A stretch of 64,000 bases of DNA from Ornithinimicrobium avium (GCF_003351765.1 NZ_CP031229.1:2666001-2730000), one strand, 5' to 3'. Counted from the first letter of the stretch, positions 35,382 through 46,508 are shown. The notes: generated by a model from the letters alone, not told the origin. Translations and numbers: made by a program.

Positions 35382-36490
35382 CGGACCTCCTCACCTCCCG
35401 CGCCGGTCGGCCCGACCGCGAGGGGCGGCTCGGTCGGCGCCTCGTCGAGCAGGCTCTGGCGGTAGGTGGTCACGATGCCGTCGCTGCCCAGCACCCGGGC
35501 GTCGTCGGGCAGCCGGCCGTCGGCGGTGAGCGTCACCGTGGTCCGCTGGTCCAGGAGCACGCCGCGGCGGGGCAGGGCGCGGCGGGCGAGCACCCCGAGC
35601 CGGCGCCTGTCGCGCATGTCCAGCCGCTCCCGGGGCGAGGGCAGGGCGACGACGCCGCGGGTCAGGCCCAGACCGCCCATGAGGACCTCGGAGACGCCGG
35701 GGCTGGTCACGGCGTGGTCGTAGAAGAGCACGATCCTCTCGGTGAGCGCCATCGCCCCGGCCCCCCAGGCCAGCACCGGGCGCAGCAGCCTCGGCGGCGG
35801 CAGGTCGTCAGGGTCCGTGGCGCCCCGGAGGCCGGCGTCCTCGAGCGGGTCGGGGACCGCGGGCGAGGCCAGCGCGGGCCCGAGGTTGAACACGTGCATC
35901 GCCCCCATGAGCACGCCGACGTGACCACCGGTGATCGCGATGGCCTCGCAGTCGGCGACCGCGCGGCCGACCCGGAAGCGCCCCGCGACCACCGCGTCGC
36001 GGTGCTGGGGCTGGTAGCGCTCGTAGAAGTCGGCGTTGAGCTCGTCGACCCGGCTCACGTGCCGCTGGTCCAGGGTGCGCATGATGTCGACGACGTCCAT
36101 GAGGGACTCCTTGACCACGCGCGGGTCCCGCGGCTCGTGCAGCCGGATCCGGCGGGCCGCCTCGTTGGCCTGCTCCAGGCCGATGAGGTAGAGCTCCTGC
36201 ATCTCGGTGTGGACGGTGCGGCGCCGGTGGTCGGCCGCGGCCAGCTCGGGGTCGGCCTCCCAGACCTGCTGCATCAGGCCCCACAGGCCCAGGTTGACGG
36301 TGTTGCCGCCGAGCAGGTCGCTGAGCAGCGCGTCGTCGGTCTCGCGGTCGCGCCAGCCGGCGGTGATCATCCCGAAGCGCCGGCCGCGCAGACCCAGGTG
36401 CCGCACGACGTGCGGGACCCGCGGGGTGCGCTGCGGACCGAGGAACGTGATGCGGGGGTCCGCGTCCGGTGGCTCCGCCTCAGCCGGCAT
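35378..36490 (-). CDS. S51/type-1 glutamine amidotransferase-like protein lacking the nucleophile Ser
   Basis: The protein has 370 residues. The fold signature is weak but shows GRRFGMITAGWRDRE at the N-terminus, CEAIAITGGHVGVLMGAMHVF, and VLAWGAGAMALTERIVLFYD followed by GLGLTRGVVALPSPRERLD. In peptidase S51 and related GATase-like proteins the middle piece reads G-x-SAGAM with a Ser nucleophile. Here it reads WGAGAM, so Ser is replaced by Gly. The protein is probably not a hydrolase and may be a binding or structural partner. It overlaps the ATP-grasp gene by 11 bp and the esterase by 4 bp. Family assignment is moderate. Confidence 0.6.
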   Translation of the reverse strand: MPAEAEPPDADPRITFLGPQRTPRVPHVVRHLGLRGRRFGMITAGWRDRETDDALLSDLLGGNTVNLGLWGLMQQVWEADPELAAADHRRRTVHTEMQELYLIGLEQANEAARRIRLHEPRDPRVVKESLMDVVDIMRTLDQRHVSRVDELNADFYERYQPQHRDAVVAGRFRVGRAVADCEAIAITGGHVGVLMGAMHVFNLGPALASPAVPDPLEDAGLRGATDPDDLPPPRLLRPVLAWGAGAMALTERIVLFYDHAVTSPGVSEVLMGGLGLTRGVVALPSPRERLDMRDRRRLGVLARRALPRRGVLLDQRTTVTLTADGRLPDDARVLGSDGIVTTYRQSLLDEAPTEPPLAVGPTGAGGEEVR

Positions 36491-37697
36491 GGACCTGCAC
36501 GGTGCGGCCGACGTCGTCGAGCATGCCGCGCAACTGGTCGTAGTCCGGGTGCTTCATCCGGATCCAGGCGTTGGCCATGTAGCCGGCCGAGACCGGCTGG
36601 GTGCCGGTGCCCGCCACCGGGATGTGCGCGTCGATGATCCACCGCCCGTAGCGGTTCTCGACCTCCTCCAGGCCGGAGTAGCCGCTGATCCGGCCGTCCC
36701 GGTCCGGGCGCAGCGCGATGATCCCCGCGGAGTGGCTGCGGCTGGGTCGCCTGGTCACCCTCCCGTGCACGATCGCCTCTGCCCAGGCGCCGTAGACGTC
36801 CATGTCGTTGCCGGCGTTGTAGAGGTCCCAGCAGCCCACGCCCGGCGGGCGGCAGCCGATCTCGGAGAAGACCAGGCCCTTGGGCCCGTGGAACCACTCC
36901 ATGTGGGTGGCCGAGGTGCCGATGCCGAGCGCGGCGTTGACCCGCGCGCCCATCTCGCGCAGCTCCTGGTAGAGCCCGCCACCATCGATCCGGTTGGTCG
37001 CGATGAACTGCGGCGAGATCCACCGGGTGCGCATCGCCTCGAGCACCCCGGGGTAGTAGTGCGAGACGAAGTCCACGACCGGGTGCCCGTCGACGGAGAC
37101 CGTGTCGTAGAAGCCCTCGTGCCCCTCGATGAACTCCTCGACCGCGATCGAGTCGTGGCCGCCGAGGTTGGACAGGGCCACCGCGAGCTCGCTGTCGTTG
37201 TCCACGCGGACCGTGCCGGCTGCGCCCGCCGCGTCCCGAGGCTTGAGGATCAGGGGGTAGCCCACCTGGGTGGCGAAGCTCCATACCTGCTCGGCGGTGT
37301 CCGCTCCGGTCGACCTGGCGACCCGGACGCCGGCCTGGCGCACCGCCTCCTTCATCGACGGCTTGTCGCGGCACAGCCAGGTGGTGCGCACCGAGGTGCC
37401 CGGGATGTCGAGCGCCTCGCGCACCTGCGCGGCCACCAGCTGGTGGGCCTCGATCGTGGACTCCAGCCGGTCGACCCACACCATGCCCTGCACCCGGCGG
37501 ACGGCGTCGGTCATCTGCTGCAGGTCGGTCACCGAGCCCACCTGCTCGTAGTGGACCATCCAGCTCTTGAGCTGCTCGTCCAGGTAGTCCAGCGGGGTCT
37601 CCCCGATCCCGATGACGTCGGCGCCCGCCTCGGCGAGCGCCCTGGGGAACTCACGCTGGTTCCTGGGGAAGTGCGGCTCGACGAAGACGATGTTCAC
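36480..37697 (-). CDS. ATP-grasp domain ligase
   Basis: The protein has 405 residues from GTG 37697 (NIVFVEPHFPRNQREFPRAL). The ATP-grasp fold is clear: KPSMKEAVRQAGVRVARST, GYPLILKPRDAAGAAGTV (ATP-binding Lys), the SIAVEEFIEGHEGFYDTV strand, FSEIGCRPPGVGCWDLYNAGND (Mg-binding Glu and Asn). These enzymes activate a carboxylate as acyl-phosphate and join it to an amine or thiol. The substrate cannot be told. It is first of a three-gene coupled operon with a nucleophile-less S51-like protein and an esterase. An upstream in-frame ATG (37748) would add 17 residues of unlikely sequence. Confidence 0.83.
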   Translation of the reverse strand: MNIVFVEPHFPRNQREFPRALAEAGADVIGIGETPLDYLDEQLKSWMVHYEQVGSVTDLQQMTDAVRRVQGMVWVDRLESTIEAHQLVAAQVREALDIPGTSVRTTWLCRDKPSMKEAVRQAGVRVARSTGADTAEQVWSFATQVGYPLILKPRDAAGAAGTVRVDNDSELAVALSNLGGHDSIAVEEFIEGHEGFYDTVSVDGHPVVDFVSHYYPGVLEAMRTRWISPQFIATNRIDGGGLYQELREMGARVNAALGIGTSATHMEWFHGPKGLVFSEIGCRPPGVGCWDLYNAGNDMDVYGAWAEAIVHGRVTRRPSRSHSAGIIALRPDRDGRISGYSGLEEVENRYGRWIIDAHIPVAGTGTQPVSAGYMANAWIRMKHPDYDQLRGMLDDVGRTVQVHAG

Positions 37698-37794
37698 AGG
37701 GTCGAGCCTGCCACACAACCGCACCTCGGGTGAAGGTCCGGTGCGCACCCGTCGGTATGTGGTGCGCCCCGGTCCCCGGGCGCGCCCGCCGTGC

Positions 37795-40041
37795 TCAGCC
37801 GCCCCGGGCGGCGAGCTGGTCGAAGGCGGTGGCCACGACCCGGGCGTAGACGTGCATCCCGTCCAGGTCCGGGTGGACGTGGTCGGCCTGCAGGTCCTGC
37901 GGCTGGGCGCTGATCGTGCCGTGCCAGTCGCCGACCACCGCGTTGGGGTAGTCGGCCACGACCTTCTCGATCGTCGCGTTCGAGCCGTCGGTGAAGGAGG
38001 CGTTGACGAAGAGGTTCATGACGACCACGTTGCGCTCCGGACCGAAGGCCTCCAGCGCCGAGCGCAGCGCGTCCCCGTCGACCCCGGCGTTGGTGCCGAA
38101 GTGCAGGACGACGTTGCCGCGGACGGTGCCGTCGGCGAGCGCCTGGTCGATGACGGCGCCGGCCTCGTGCCACTGCCGGTTGGACTTGGCGACGTAGTTG
38201 ATGCCCGGGAAGCGGTAGGTGAGGCCGTCCGCGCTGGTCACGACGAGGGAGTCGCCGATGGCCGTGATGGCCTCCCCGGGCGGCACGAGCAGGCCGTCGT
38301 CGTCCGCGCTGAAGGTGGTGCCGTTGACCTCGACGCTGCCGGGCGCAGCGGCCGTGGCGCCGTCCTGCCCGTCAGCGTCCTTGGCCTGATCGGCCTGCTC
38401 GTCGGCCTGCTCGTCGGCCTGCTTCGCGGCGTCCGCGGTGCCGGAGGGTGCGGCGTCGGGGGCGAGGTCGGCCAGGCCGAGCGCCGCGCTGAGGACCGCT
38501 CCAGGTGTGACCCCGGCGTCCTCGCCGTCGGAGCCGCCCAGCTCGGTGCCGGTCTGGGCGGCCTCGGCCGCGCCGTCCACCGTCGAGGCGACCGCCGCGC
38601 CGGCGAGCCGGGCCTCGGTCTGCTCGATCTGGCGCTGGGTGCTCGACTTGTCGGGGGCGGTGACCAGGGCGACGGCGGTGAGGACGACCATCGCGGTGAC
38701 GACGCCGGCGGCGATCCGCGGGACCCTCGTGACCCGCCACGGCGTGCCGGCCCACCGGCCCAGCCGCGCCAGCGAGGCGCGCAGGCCGTCACGCCGCACG
38801 GGTGTCTCCACCAGGTGCAGCGAGATCTCCGAGAGCAGGAGGGTGACCAGGAGCGCGCCGCCCAGCACCAGCCACCCACGGGTCGTGCCGAGCGCGTAGG
38901 GCACCAGCGCACCGGCGAGGATGAGCACCGGCCAGTGCCACAGGTAGATCCCGTAGGAGCGCTCGCCGACCCAGCGCAGCGGCGCCAGCTCCATCAGCGT
39001 GCGCCACGGGCTGCGCGACTCGAGGAGGGCGGCGAGCAGCACGAGCGTGGCCAGGGAGGCGAGCAGGATCCCGCCGCGGAAGGTCCAGGGCGAGGACTCC
39101 CCCATCCACCGCATGAGGGCGCCCAGCACCGCCAGCGAGCCGAGCACGGCCGCCCAGCGCCAGCGACGCCATACCGGCGAGCGCAGCCCGGCCCGGTGGG
39201 TCGGGTCCGCCCAGGCGATCGCGAACGCGGCCCCGGCCATCAGTCCCATCAGGTGGGTGTCGGTGCCGTAGTAGACCCGGGTGGCGTCCGCACCGGGCGT
39301 GTAGAGCGCGGCCATCGCGACCGTCGAGGCCAGTCCGACGCCCGCGACGGCCAGGATCCGCTGCCGCGTGGTGCGGGTCAGCGCCACGGCGAGCACGAGC
39401 GTGAGCGGCCACAGGAGGTAGAACTGCTCCTCGACCGCCAGCGACCAGAAGTTGACGAAGAGGATCGGGCTGGTGCTGTGGAAGTAGCTGGCTCCCGCGG
39501 CGATCTCCAGCCAGTTGGTGGTGAAGGTCAGCGCCCCGAGGGTCTGCCTCCCGATGCCGACGAGCAGGTCGCCGCCGACCAGGCGCGCCGCGGTGACGCT
39601 GACCAGGACGACGAGCGCGAGGGCGGGCAGCAGCCGGCGGGCGCGCCGCTTCCAGAAGGCCGGCAGGTCCACCCGGCCGTGCCGGTCCAGCTCGCGCAGC
39701 AGGAGCGTGGTGATGAGGAACCCGGAGACGACGAAGAAGACGTCGACGCCCAGGTACCCGCCGGGCAGCACGCCGGGCAGGTAGTGGAAGACGAGCACGC
39801 CGACGATGGCGATCGCGCGCAGACCGTCGAGACCGGGGATGTAGCCGGGCCGGGGCGAGACGTCGGTGGGTCCCCGCCCGCCCCGGCGGCGACGCCGGGC
39901 AGCAGGCTCGAGGACCTCGGTGGAGGTCGTCGTGCTCAGCGGGGCGAGCGCGTAGCCGCTCGAGCCGTCGTGGTCCAGGTCGACGAAGGCCTCCGCCCCG
40001 CCCGGGTCGGGCGGCAGGTCTGCAGCGGGCAGCACCGACAT
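37795..40041 (-). CDS. Membrane acyltransferase (OafA/YrhL type) with C-terminal SGNH domain
   Basis: The protein has 748 residues. After a 65-residue tail come about ten membrane helices of acyltransferase family 3, beginning GLDGLRAIAIVGVLVFHYLPGVLPGGYLGVDVFFVVSGFLIT, with FWSLAVEEQFYLLWP, SYGIYLWHWPVLIL and SEISLHLVETPVRR. An external Ala/Asp-rich linker (about 500-600) leads to an SGNH hydrolase-like domain with ITAIGDSLVV and, at the end, ADHVHPDLDGMHVYA. These proteins O-acylate cell-surface glycans. Start ATG 40041 is preferred over an upstream ATG. It is single and runs toward the ATP-grasp operon. Confidence 0.88.
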   Translation of the reverse strand: MSVLPAADLPPDPGGAEAFVDLDHDGSSGYALAPLSTTTSTEVLEPAARRRRRGGRGPTDVSPRPGYIPGLDGLRAIAIVGVLVFHYLPGVLPGGYLGVDVFFVVSGFLITTLLLRELDRHGRVDLPAFWKRRARRLLPALALVVLVSVTAARLVGGDLLVGIGRQTLGALTFTTNWLEIAAGASYFHSTSPILFVNFWSLAVEEQFYLLWPLTLVLAVALTRTTRQRILAVAGVGLASTVAMAALYTPGADATRVYYGTDTHLMGLMAGAAFAIAWADPTHRAGLRSPVWRRWRWAAVLGSLAVLGALMRWMGESSPWTFRGGILLASLATLVLLAALLESRSPWRTLMELAPLRWVGERSYGIYLWHWPVLILAGALVPYALGTTRGWLVLGGALLVTLLLSEISLHLVETPVRRDGLRASLARLGRWAGTPWRVTRVPRIAAGVVTAMVVLTAVALVTAPDKSSTQRQIEQTEARLAGAAVASTVDGAAEAAQTGTELGGSDGEDAGVTPGAVLSAALGLADLAPDAAPSGTADAAKQADEQADEQADQAKDADGQDGATAAAPGSVEVNGTTFSADDDGLLVPPGEAITAIGDSLVVTSADGLTYRFPGINYVAKSNRQWHEAGAVIDQALADGTVRGNVVLHFGTNAGVDGDALRSALEAFGPERNVVVMNLFVNASFTDGSNATIEKVVADYPNAVVGDWHGTISAQPQDLQADHVHPDLDGMHVYARVVATAFDQLAARGG

Positions 40042-40309
40042 GACCCTGGCCTCCTCACGCGCCGTGGCCGGGCGTCCTCCCGTCTCTGTCTGACGGGAAG
40101 GCCGGCACGCCCGCACCGGCGATCGGCTTCAGCGTAGGTGCGCCGCAGGCCGCGACGAGGGTCCTGCGCCGGTGTGTCGCAAGGTCATGGTGTGACGGGT
40201 GTGACGTGCGGGGGTCCCGCGTCCGGCCTTCGGGAGGGTGGTGCCCGGACCCGGACAGCCGCGACGGGCGCCGCCCCAGCGGGACGGCGCCCGTCGTGCG
40301 GACCAGGGA

Positions 40310-41602
40310 TCAGCCGCGGGCGGAGTCCCCGTCGGGGGGCGTGGTGCCCGGGGTCTGCTCCTGGCTCTCCTTCTGCGACGTCGCGCCGAGGGAGTCGATC
40401 TCCTCGGGGTCGAGCATCCGCGGTGCGGCGGACTCACCGGTGGGCTCCGCCGTCGGGGTGGCGGCGGGAGCAGCGGTGGCCGCGGTGTCGGTGGGGACCG
40501 ATGCGTCCGTGACCGCGGTGTCCGTGACGGCGGTGTCCGTGACCGTGGCGACCGGGGTCTCGGTGACGGTCGTCTCGGGCAGCGGCCCGTCGGTGACCGG
40601 GGTCACCGGCGTCCGGCTGGCCCACGGGTCCGCACCGGCCTGGCTGGCCCACGGGTCGGTGGCGGCGTGCTGCTGCTGGTTGAGGTACCAGGCGAGCCCG
40701 GCCCCTGCCGCGGCGAGCAGCCCCAGGGCGATGAGCGCCCCGCCCTTGCGCCGGCGCTTCTTCGGCGTGCCGGTGAGGGCGGCGGCGACGCCGTCGTCCT
40801 TGGTGAGCAGCCGGTCCTTGCCGGCCTGCACCTCGCCGAGCATCTCCTGCAGCTTGGGCAGGAGCTCCTCGTTGATGACGTCGCGCACGTGGTCGACCCG
40901 GGGGCCGACCGCGGCCACGCCCTCCTGGGCGCGGGGGACGGCGACGTCGAGGCCGTGGTCGACGCCCAGCAGCGCGCGGGTGCGGGTCTCGGCGGCCCTC
41001 TCCCGCGCCGCGGCGGCCAGGGCGCCGACGAGGGCGGCGCCGACGCCGGCCTTCTCGCGGGCCGAGTCGGCCAGCGGGCCGGTCCGGTCGGCGATCGTCT
41101 CACCGGCGTGGGCCGCCGACTCGCGGGCCTGCGAGAGACGCTCGCGGGCGCGGTCGGCCACGTCGGAGCGGGAGATGCGGTCGGCGAGCTGGTCGCCGGC
41201 CACCTTCGCGGTCCCGGCGGCGGTGGTCGCCGCGGCGGCCGCCTTGTGCCCGGCCGCGTCGGCCAGCGCGGCGATCGTCCCGCCGGCCTCCTCGGCGCGC
41301 TTGTCGGCCGCGGACCGGCCGTGCGCAGCCGCCCTGCGGCTGTGGGCGGCCGCCTTGGACGCCGCCTTGCCGGCGGCCTCGCGGTCCTGGCGCGCCGCCT
41401 TGACGGCCTTGGCCCGGGTGCGCTGCGCCTGCTTCTTGCCCTTGCGGTCGTCCGCTGGCGCGGTGACCTCGGCCAGCGTCGCGACGACGGCGGCCCCGAG
41501 GTTGCGGGCGCCGGACGCGGCGCTGCCGCCGGCCTCCCCTGCATCGTGGCGGGCCTTGGCCGCCTCGGCGGACGCCCGGTCTGCATCGGTCTTGAAGAAC
41601 AC
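40310..41602 (-). CDS. Ala-rich membrane protein with long helical region
   Basis: The protein has 430 residues. GTG start at 41602 with AAGGAGG eight bases before it; the frame is open further upstream but only antisense to the cyclophilin gene. The first 270 residues are a charged Ala-rich helix (repeated AA-KA/RA), broken by EELLPKLQEMLGEVQAGKDRL. One transmembrane helix follows (GGALIALGLLAAAGAGLAWYL). The last 110 residues are Thr/Val-rich with TDTAVTDTAVTDASV repeats and acidic residues, probably extracellular or disordered. I do not recognise a functional family. It is convergent with none and divergent from the cyclophilin. Confidence 0.7.
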   Translation of the reverse strand: MFFKTDADRASAEAAKARHDAGEAGGSAASGARNLGAAVVATLAEVTAPADDRKGKKQAQRTRAKAVKAARQDREAAGKAASKAAAHSRRAAAHGRSAADKRAEEAGGTIAALADAAGHKAAAAATTAAGTAKVAGDQLADRISRSDVADRARERLSQARESAAHAGETIADRTGPLADSAREKAGVGAALVGALAAAARERAAETRTRALLGVDHGLDVAVPRAQEGVAAVGPRVDHVRDVINEELLPKLQEMLGEVQAGKDRLLTKDDGVAAALTGTPKKRRRKGGALIALGLLAAAGAGLAWYLNQQQHAATDPWASQAGADPWASRTPVTPVTDGPLPETTVTETPVATVTDTAVTDTAVTDASVPTDTAATAAPAATPTAEPTGESAAPRMLDPEEIDSLGATSQKESQEQTPGTTPPDGDSARG

Positions 41603-41701
41603 TGCAGTTCCTCCTTCGTGTGGTCTGTCTCCCATCCTGCCCTGTTCCGGGCCTCGGTATCCAGCTGGGGCCGCACCCGGCACCGTGCGAGACTGGTGCG
41701 C

Positions 41702-42220
41702 ATGAACGTCACGCTGCACACGAACCACGGCGACATCAAGGTCGAGCTCTTCGAGCACGCCGCGCCCAGGACCGTCGCCAACTTCGTCGGTCTGGCCACC
41801 GGTGAGAAGGAGTACAAGGACAACGCGGGGCGCACCAACCCCCAGCCCTTCTACGACGGCCTCACCTTCCACCGCATCATCCCCGGCTTCATGATCCAGG
41901 GCGGGTGCCCGGTGGGCGAGGGCATCGGCGGCCCCGGCTACGAGTTCGACGACGAGATCAGCCCCGACAAGAACTTCAACCAGCCCTACATGCTGGCCAT
42001 GGCCAACGCCGGCAAGCGCATGGGCAAGGGCACCAACGGCTCGCAGTTCTTCATCACCGTCGACTCCACCACCTGGCTGCAGGGCAAGCACACGATCTTC
42101 GGCGAGGTCGCCGACCAGGCCTCGCGCGAGGTGGTCGACGCGATCGCCGCCGTCCCGACCGGGCGCAACGACAAGCCCGCCGAGCCGGTCGTCATCGAGC
42201 GCGTCTCCGTCGAGCGCTGA
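41702..42220 (+). CDS. ppiA: Cyclophilin-type peptidyl-prolyl cis-trans isomerase
   Basis: This 172-residue cytoplasmic cyclophilin speeds Xaa-Pro isomerisation. Catalytic residues are in FHRIIPGFMIQGGCP (Arg and Phe), GTNGSQFFITV (Gln/Phe) and LQGKHTIFGEV (Trp is replaced by His or Thr as in many bacterial enzymes). The length matches actinobacterial PpiA. ATG at 41702 follows at 100 bp from the divergent Ala-rich protein. The rhomboid gene starts 11 bp after its stop, so they are likely cotranscribed. PpiA next to rhomboid and crgA is a common actinobacterial order. Confidence 0.95.
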   Translation: MNVTLHTNHGDIKVELFEHAAPRTVANFVGLATGEKEYKDNAGRTNPQPFYDGLTFHRIIPGFMIQGGCPVGEGIGGPGYEFDDEISPDKNFNQPYMLAMANAGKRMGKGTNGSQFFITVDSTTWLQGKHTIFGEVADQASREVVDAIAAVPTGRNDKPAEPVVIERVSVER

Positions 42221-42230
42221 CCGACCCGTC

Positions 42231-43181
42231 GTGAGCACCCACCCACCCGGACCGCCCGGGCGGGGCCCCGGTGACCCGGGCGGCACGCAGCCGCCCGGGA
42301 CACCGCATACCTCGTCCCCACCCACCTGCCCGCGGCACCCCGACCGCGTGTCCTACGTGCGCTGCCAGCGGTGCGGGCGCCCGGTCTGCCCGGACTGCCA
42401 GCGCCCGGCGGCGGTGGGCATCCAGTGCGTGGACTGCGTCAAGGAGGGCTCGCGCGGCGCGCCGGTGCCGCGCACCCGGTTCGGGGCGGTGGCCACGACC
42501 GGCGCCCCGTACGTGACCTACGGGCTGGTGGCGCTGTGCGTGCTGGTCTACCTGGGCCAGCGCACGGTGCCGAGCCTGACCGGTCAGCTGTCCTTCGTGG
42601 GCGTCCTGGCCGGCAGCGAGCCGTGGCGGTTCGTCACCTCGGCGTTCGTGCACTCCCCCTCCAGCCTGCTGCACATCCTGTTCAACATGTACATCCTGTG
42701 GATCTTCGGTCCGGTCCTGGAGAAGATGCTCGGGCGGGCACGCTTCCTGCTGGTCTACCTGATCTGCGCGGTGGGCGGCTCGGTCGGCGTGCTGCTCATC
42801 GCCCCGCCGAACCCGGGGTGGATCACCCACGTCGTGGGCGCGTCCGGCGCGATCTTCGGCCTGCTCCTGCTCTACGTCGTGCTCGCCCTGAAGCAGCACC
42901 AGGTGCCGACCAGCCTGCTGGTGATGATCGCGATCAACCTGGCGCTGCCCTTCTTCCTGCCCGGGATCGCCTGGCAGGCGCACGTCGGCGGGGCGCTCAC
43001 CGGTGCGGCGGTCGGCGGGCTGCTCATCCTCACCTCGGCGCCGGGCCGCTCGCCGCAGGCCGCGCGCCGTCGCGCGTTGTTCTGGCCCGCCCTGGGCGCG
43101 ACCGCGCTCGTCCTGGCCGGCCTCGCCGTGTGGCGGATCCTGGCGGTGCTCGGACCGTCCGCCTTCTCGGTCCAGCTCTGA
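42231..43181 (+). CDS. Rhomboid family intramembrane serine protease
   Basis: This 316-residue protein has six or seven membrane helices. The N-terminus is a Cys-rich zinc-finger-like part (CPRHPDRVSYVRCQRCGRPVCPDCQ...CVDC). Catalytic residues are Ser in HVVGASGAIFGLLL and His in WQAHVGGALTGAAVGG, and the HILFNMYILWIFG helix contains the conserved Asn. The start GTG lies 11 bp after the cyclophilin stop. Its substrate is unknown. It ends 86 bp before the convergent crgA, with a palindrome between. Confidence 0.93.
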   Translation: MSTHPPGPPGRGPGDPGGTQPPGTPHTSSPPTCPRHPDRVSYVRCQRCGRPVCPDCQRPAAVGIQCVDCVKEGSRGAPVPRTRFGAVATTGAPYVTYGLVALCVLVYLGQRTVPSLTGQLSFVGVLAGSEPWRFVTSAFVHSPSSLLHILFNMYILWIFGPVLEKMLGRARFLLVYLICAVGGSVGVLLIAPPNPGWITHVVGASGAIFGLLLLYVVLALKQHQVPTSLLVMIAINLALPFFLPGIAWQAHVGGALTGAAVGGLLILTSAPGRSPQAARRRALFWPALGATALVLAGLAVWRILAVLGPSAFSVQL

Positions 43182-43196
43182 TCCCCACCCCCCGAC

Positions 43197-43267
43197 GAGT
43201 TGTCCACAGGGTGTGAGTTACACGGCTGTCATTTGTCCCCAGGCTGGGGACAGCCTGTGGACAACTC
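43197..43267. promoter_or_regulatory. Nested palindrome with two opposed DnaA-box-like sites
   Basis: Outer arms GAGTTGTCCACAGG (43197-43210) and the exact complement (43254-43267) each contain TTGTCCACA (43200-43208 and 43256-43264), which matches the high-GC actinobacterial DnaA box. Between them is a second palindrome, TGTCCCCAG-G-CTGGGGACA (43234-43252). It lies between two convergent stop codons, so it may also act as a two-way terminator. The site may bind DnaA; whether it does is inference. Confidence 0.6.
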
Positions 43268-43531
43268 TCAGCGCCAGCGGGTGGCCATCATGAAGCCGGC
43301 CATGATCATCCCCATGCCGATCCCGAGGTTCCAGTAGCGGATCGAGCCGATCGGCCACTGCCCGGAGGTCACGTAGAAGGTCGCCACCCACAGCACCCCC
43401 ACGATCATCAGCGCGCACATCACGGGGACGAACCACGAGGGGTTCGAGGGAATCTTCTGGGTCGTGGGCGCAATCTCGCTGGTGCGCCGGGCACGCTGCT
43501 TCGCACCCTCACGGCCGCGGGACTTGGGCAC
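43268..43531 (-). CDS. crgA: Cell division protein CrgA
   Basis: This 87-residue protein has two transmembrane helices (FVPVMCALMIVGVLWVATFYV and WNLGIGMGMIMAGFMM) preceded by a basic cytoplasmic tail (MPKSRGREGAKQRARRTSEIA). CrgA is an actinobacterial division protein that interacts with FtsI and FtsQ and with peptidoglycan synthesis. The GTG at 43531 is supported by AAGGAG ahead of it. Typical for the family, it sits near pknB-pbpA. Its divergent neighbour is a DUF881 protein starting 56 bp away. Confidence 0.95.
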   Translation of the reverse strand: MPKSRGREGAKQRARRTSEIAPTTQKIPSNPSWFVPVMCALMIVGVLWVATFYVTSGQWPIGSIRYWNLGIGMGMIMAGFMMATRWR

Positions 43532-43586
43532 GGCGGTCTCCTTCGTCTGGTGGGTGCGGTCAGGATACGCGGCTACGCTGGCCGCC

Positions 43587-44396
43587 ATGAGCACCGCACC
43601 GGCCGACGGCGAGGCGCCCTGCCCCGCCGCGGGCGGCGCTGCCCGTCGCCGGGGCGGGGTCATCGGGGTCACCGTGGTGTGCGTGGTGGCCGGTCTGCTC
43701 TTCGGCACGAGCGCCTCGCTGGCCAGGACCCGGCCGCTCAGCGGCGAGATCAGCGACCTCGTCGGGCTCATCACCGCCCGCGACCGCGAGGTGTCCCAGC
43801 TCAACGAGCGGGCCGACCGGCTGCGGACCGACGTGGCCTCCCTCCAGGACCGGGTGGACTCCAGCGAGGCTCGCCGACTGTCCCGCAGCGCCGACAGGGT
43901 CGCACCCCGGGTGGGCCTCGCCCCCGTCGCCGGTCCTGCGGTCCGGGTGACCCTGGACGACGCCGGCTACACGCTGCAGACCCTGCCGGAGGGCTACACG
44001 GTGGACGACGTCGTGGTCCACCAGGAGGACCTGCAGGGCGTGATCAACGCGCTGTGGGCCGGGGGTGCCGAGGCGGTCATGGTGCAGGACCAGCGGATCG
44101 TGTCGACCAGCTCGGTGCAGTGCGTCGGCAACACCCTCTACCTCCAGGGCCGGGTCTACTCCCCGCCCTACACCGTCACCGCGATCGGGGACGTGGGCAG
44201 CATGCGTTCCGCGCTCGAGGCCGACCCGGTCGTCGACGTCTACCGGCAGTGGGCGGACACGGTCGGCCTGGGTTACACCGTCGAGGACGTCGAGACCGCC
44301 GAGATGCCCGGCTTCACCGGCACGGTGCGCCCTGACTACGCCACGGCCGTGCGCGACCTCGAGCCGGGCGAGATCCTGCCGACCCCCCAGGACTGA
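43587..44396 (+). CDS. DUF881 family membrane protein
   Basis: This 269-residue protein has one N-terminal membrane helix (VIGVTVVCVVAGLLFGTSASLART), a coiled coil (SQLNERADRLRTDVASLQDRVDSS) and a DUF881 domain (VRVTLDDAGYTLQTLPEG, VVHQEDLQGVINALWAGGAEAVMVQDQRIVSTSSVQCVGNTLYLQGR). DUF881 proteins are found with division and sporulation genes of actinobacteria and Firmicutes. Their biochemical role is unknown. It is divergent from crgA and convergent with pknB, 40 bp apart. Confidence 0.88.
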   Translation: MSTAPADGEAPCPAAGGAARRRGGVIGVTVVCVVAGLLFGTSASLARTRPLSGEISDLVGLITARDREVSQLNERADRLRTDVASLQDRVDSSEARRLSRSADRVAPRVGLAPVAGPAVRVTLDDAGYTLQTLPEGYTVDDVVVHQEDLQGVINALWAGGAEAVMVQDQRIVSTSSVQCVGNTLYLQGRVYSPPYTVTAIGDVGSMRSALEADPVVDVYRQWADTVGLGYTVEDVETAEMPGFTGTVRPDYATAVRDLEPGEILPTPQD

Positions 44397-44435
44397 GGCC
44401 CGGGACCGACGCCGTCGCCGACCGGGCGGCCGCGC

Positions 44436-46504
<2,069 letters not shown>

Positions 46505-46508
<4 letters not shown>

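Noticed and set aside
40238..42325. Long open frames extending the cyclophilin upstream and the Ala-rich protein across the cyclophilin
   Set aside because: Both are open only because of high GC. Homology and ribosome sites put the starts at 41702 and 41602.
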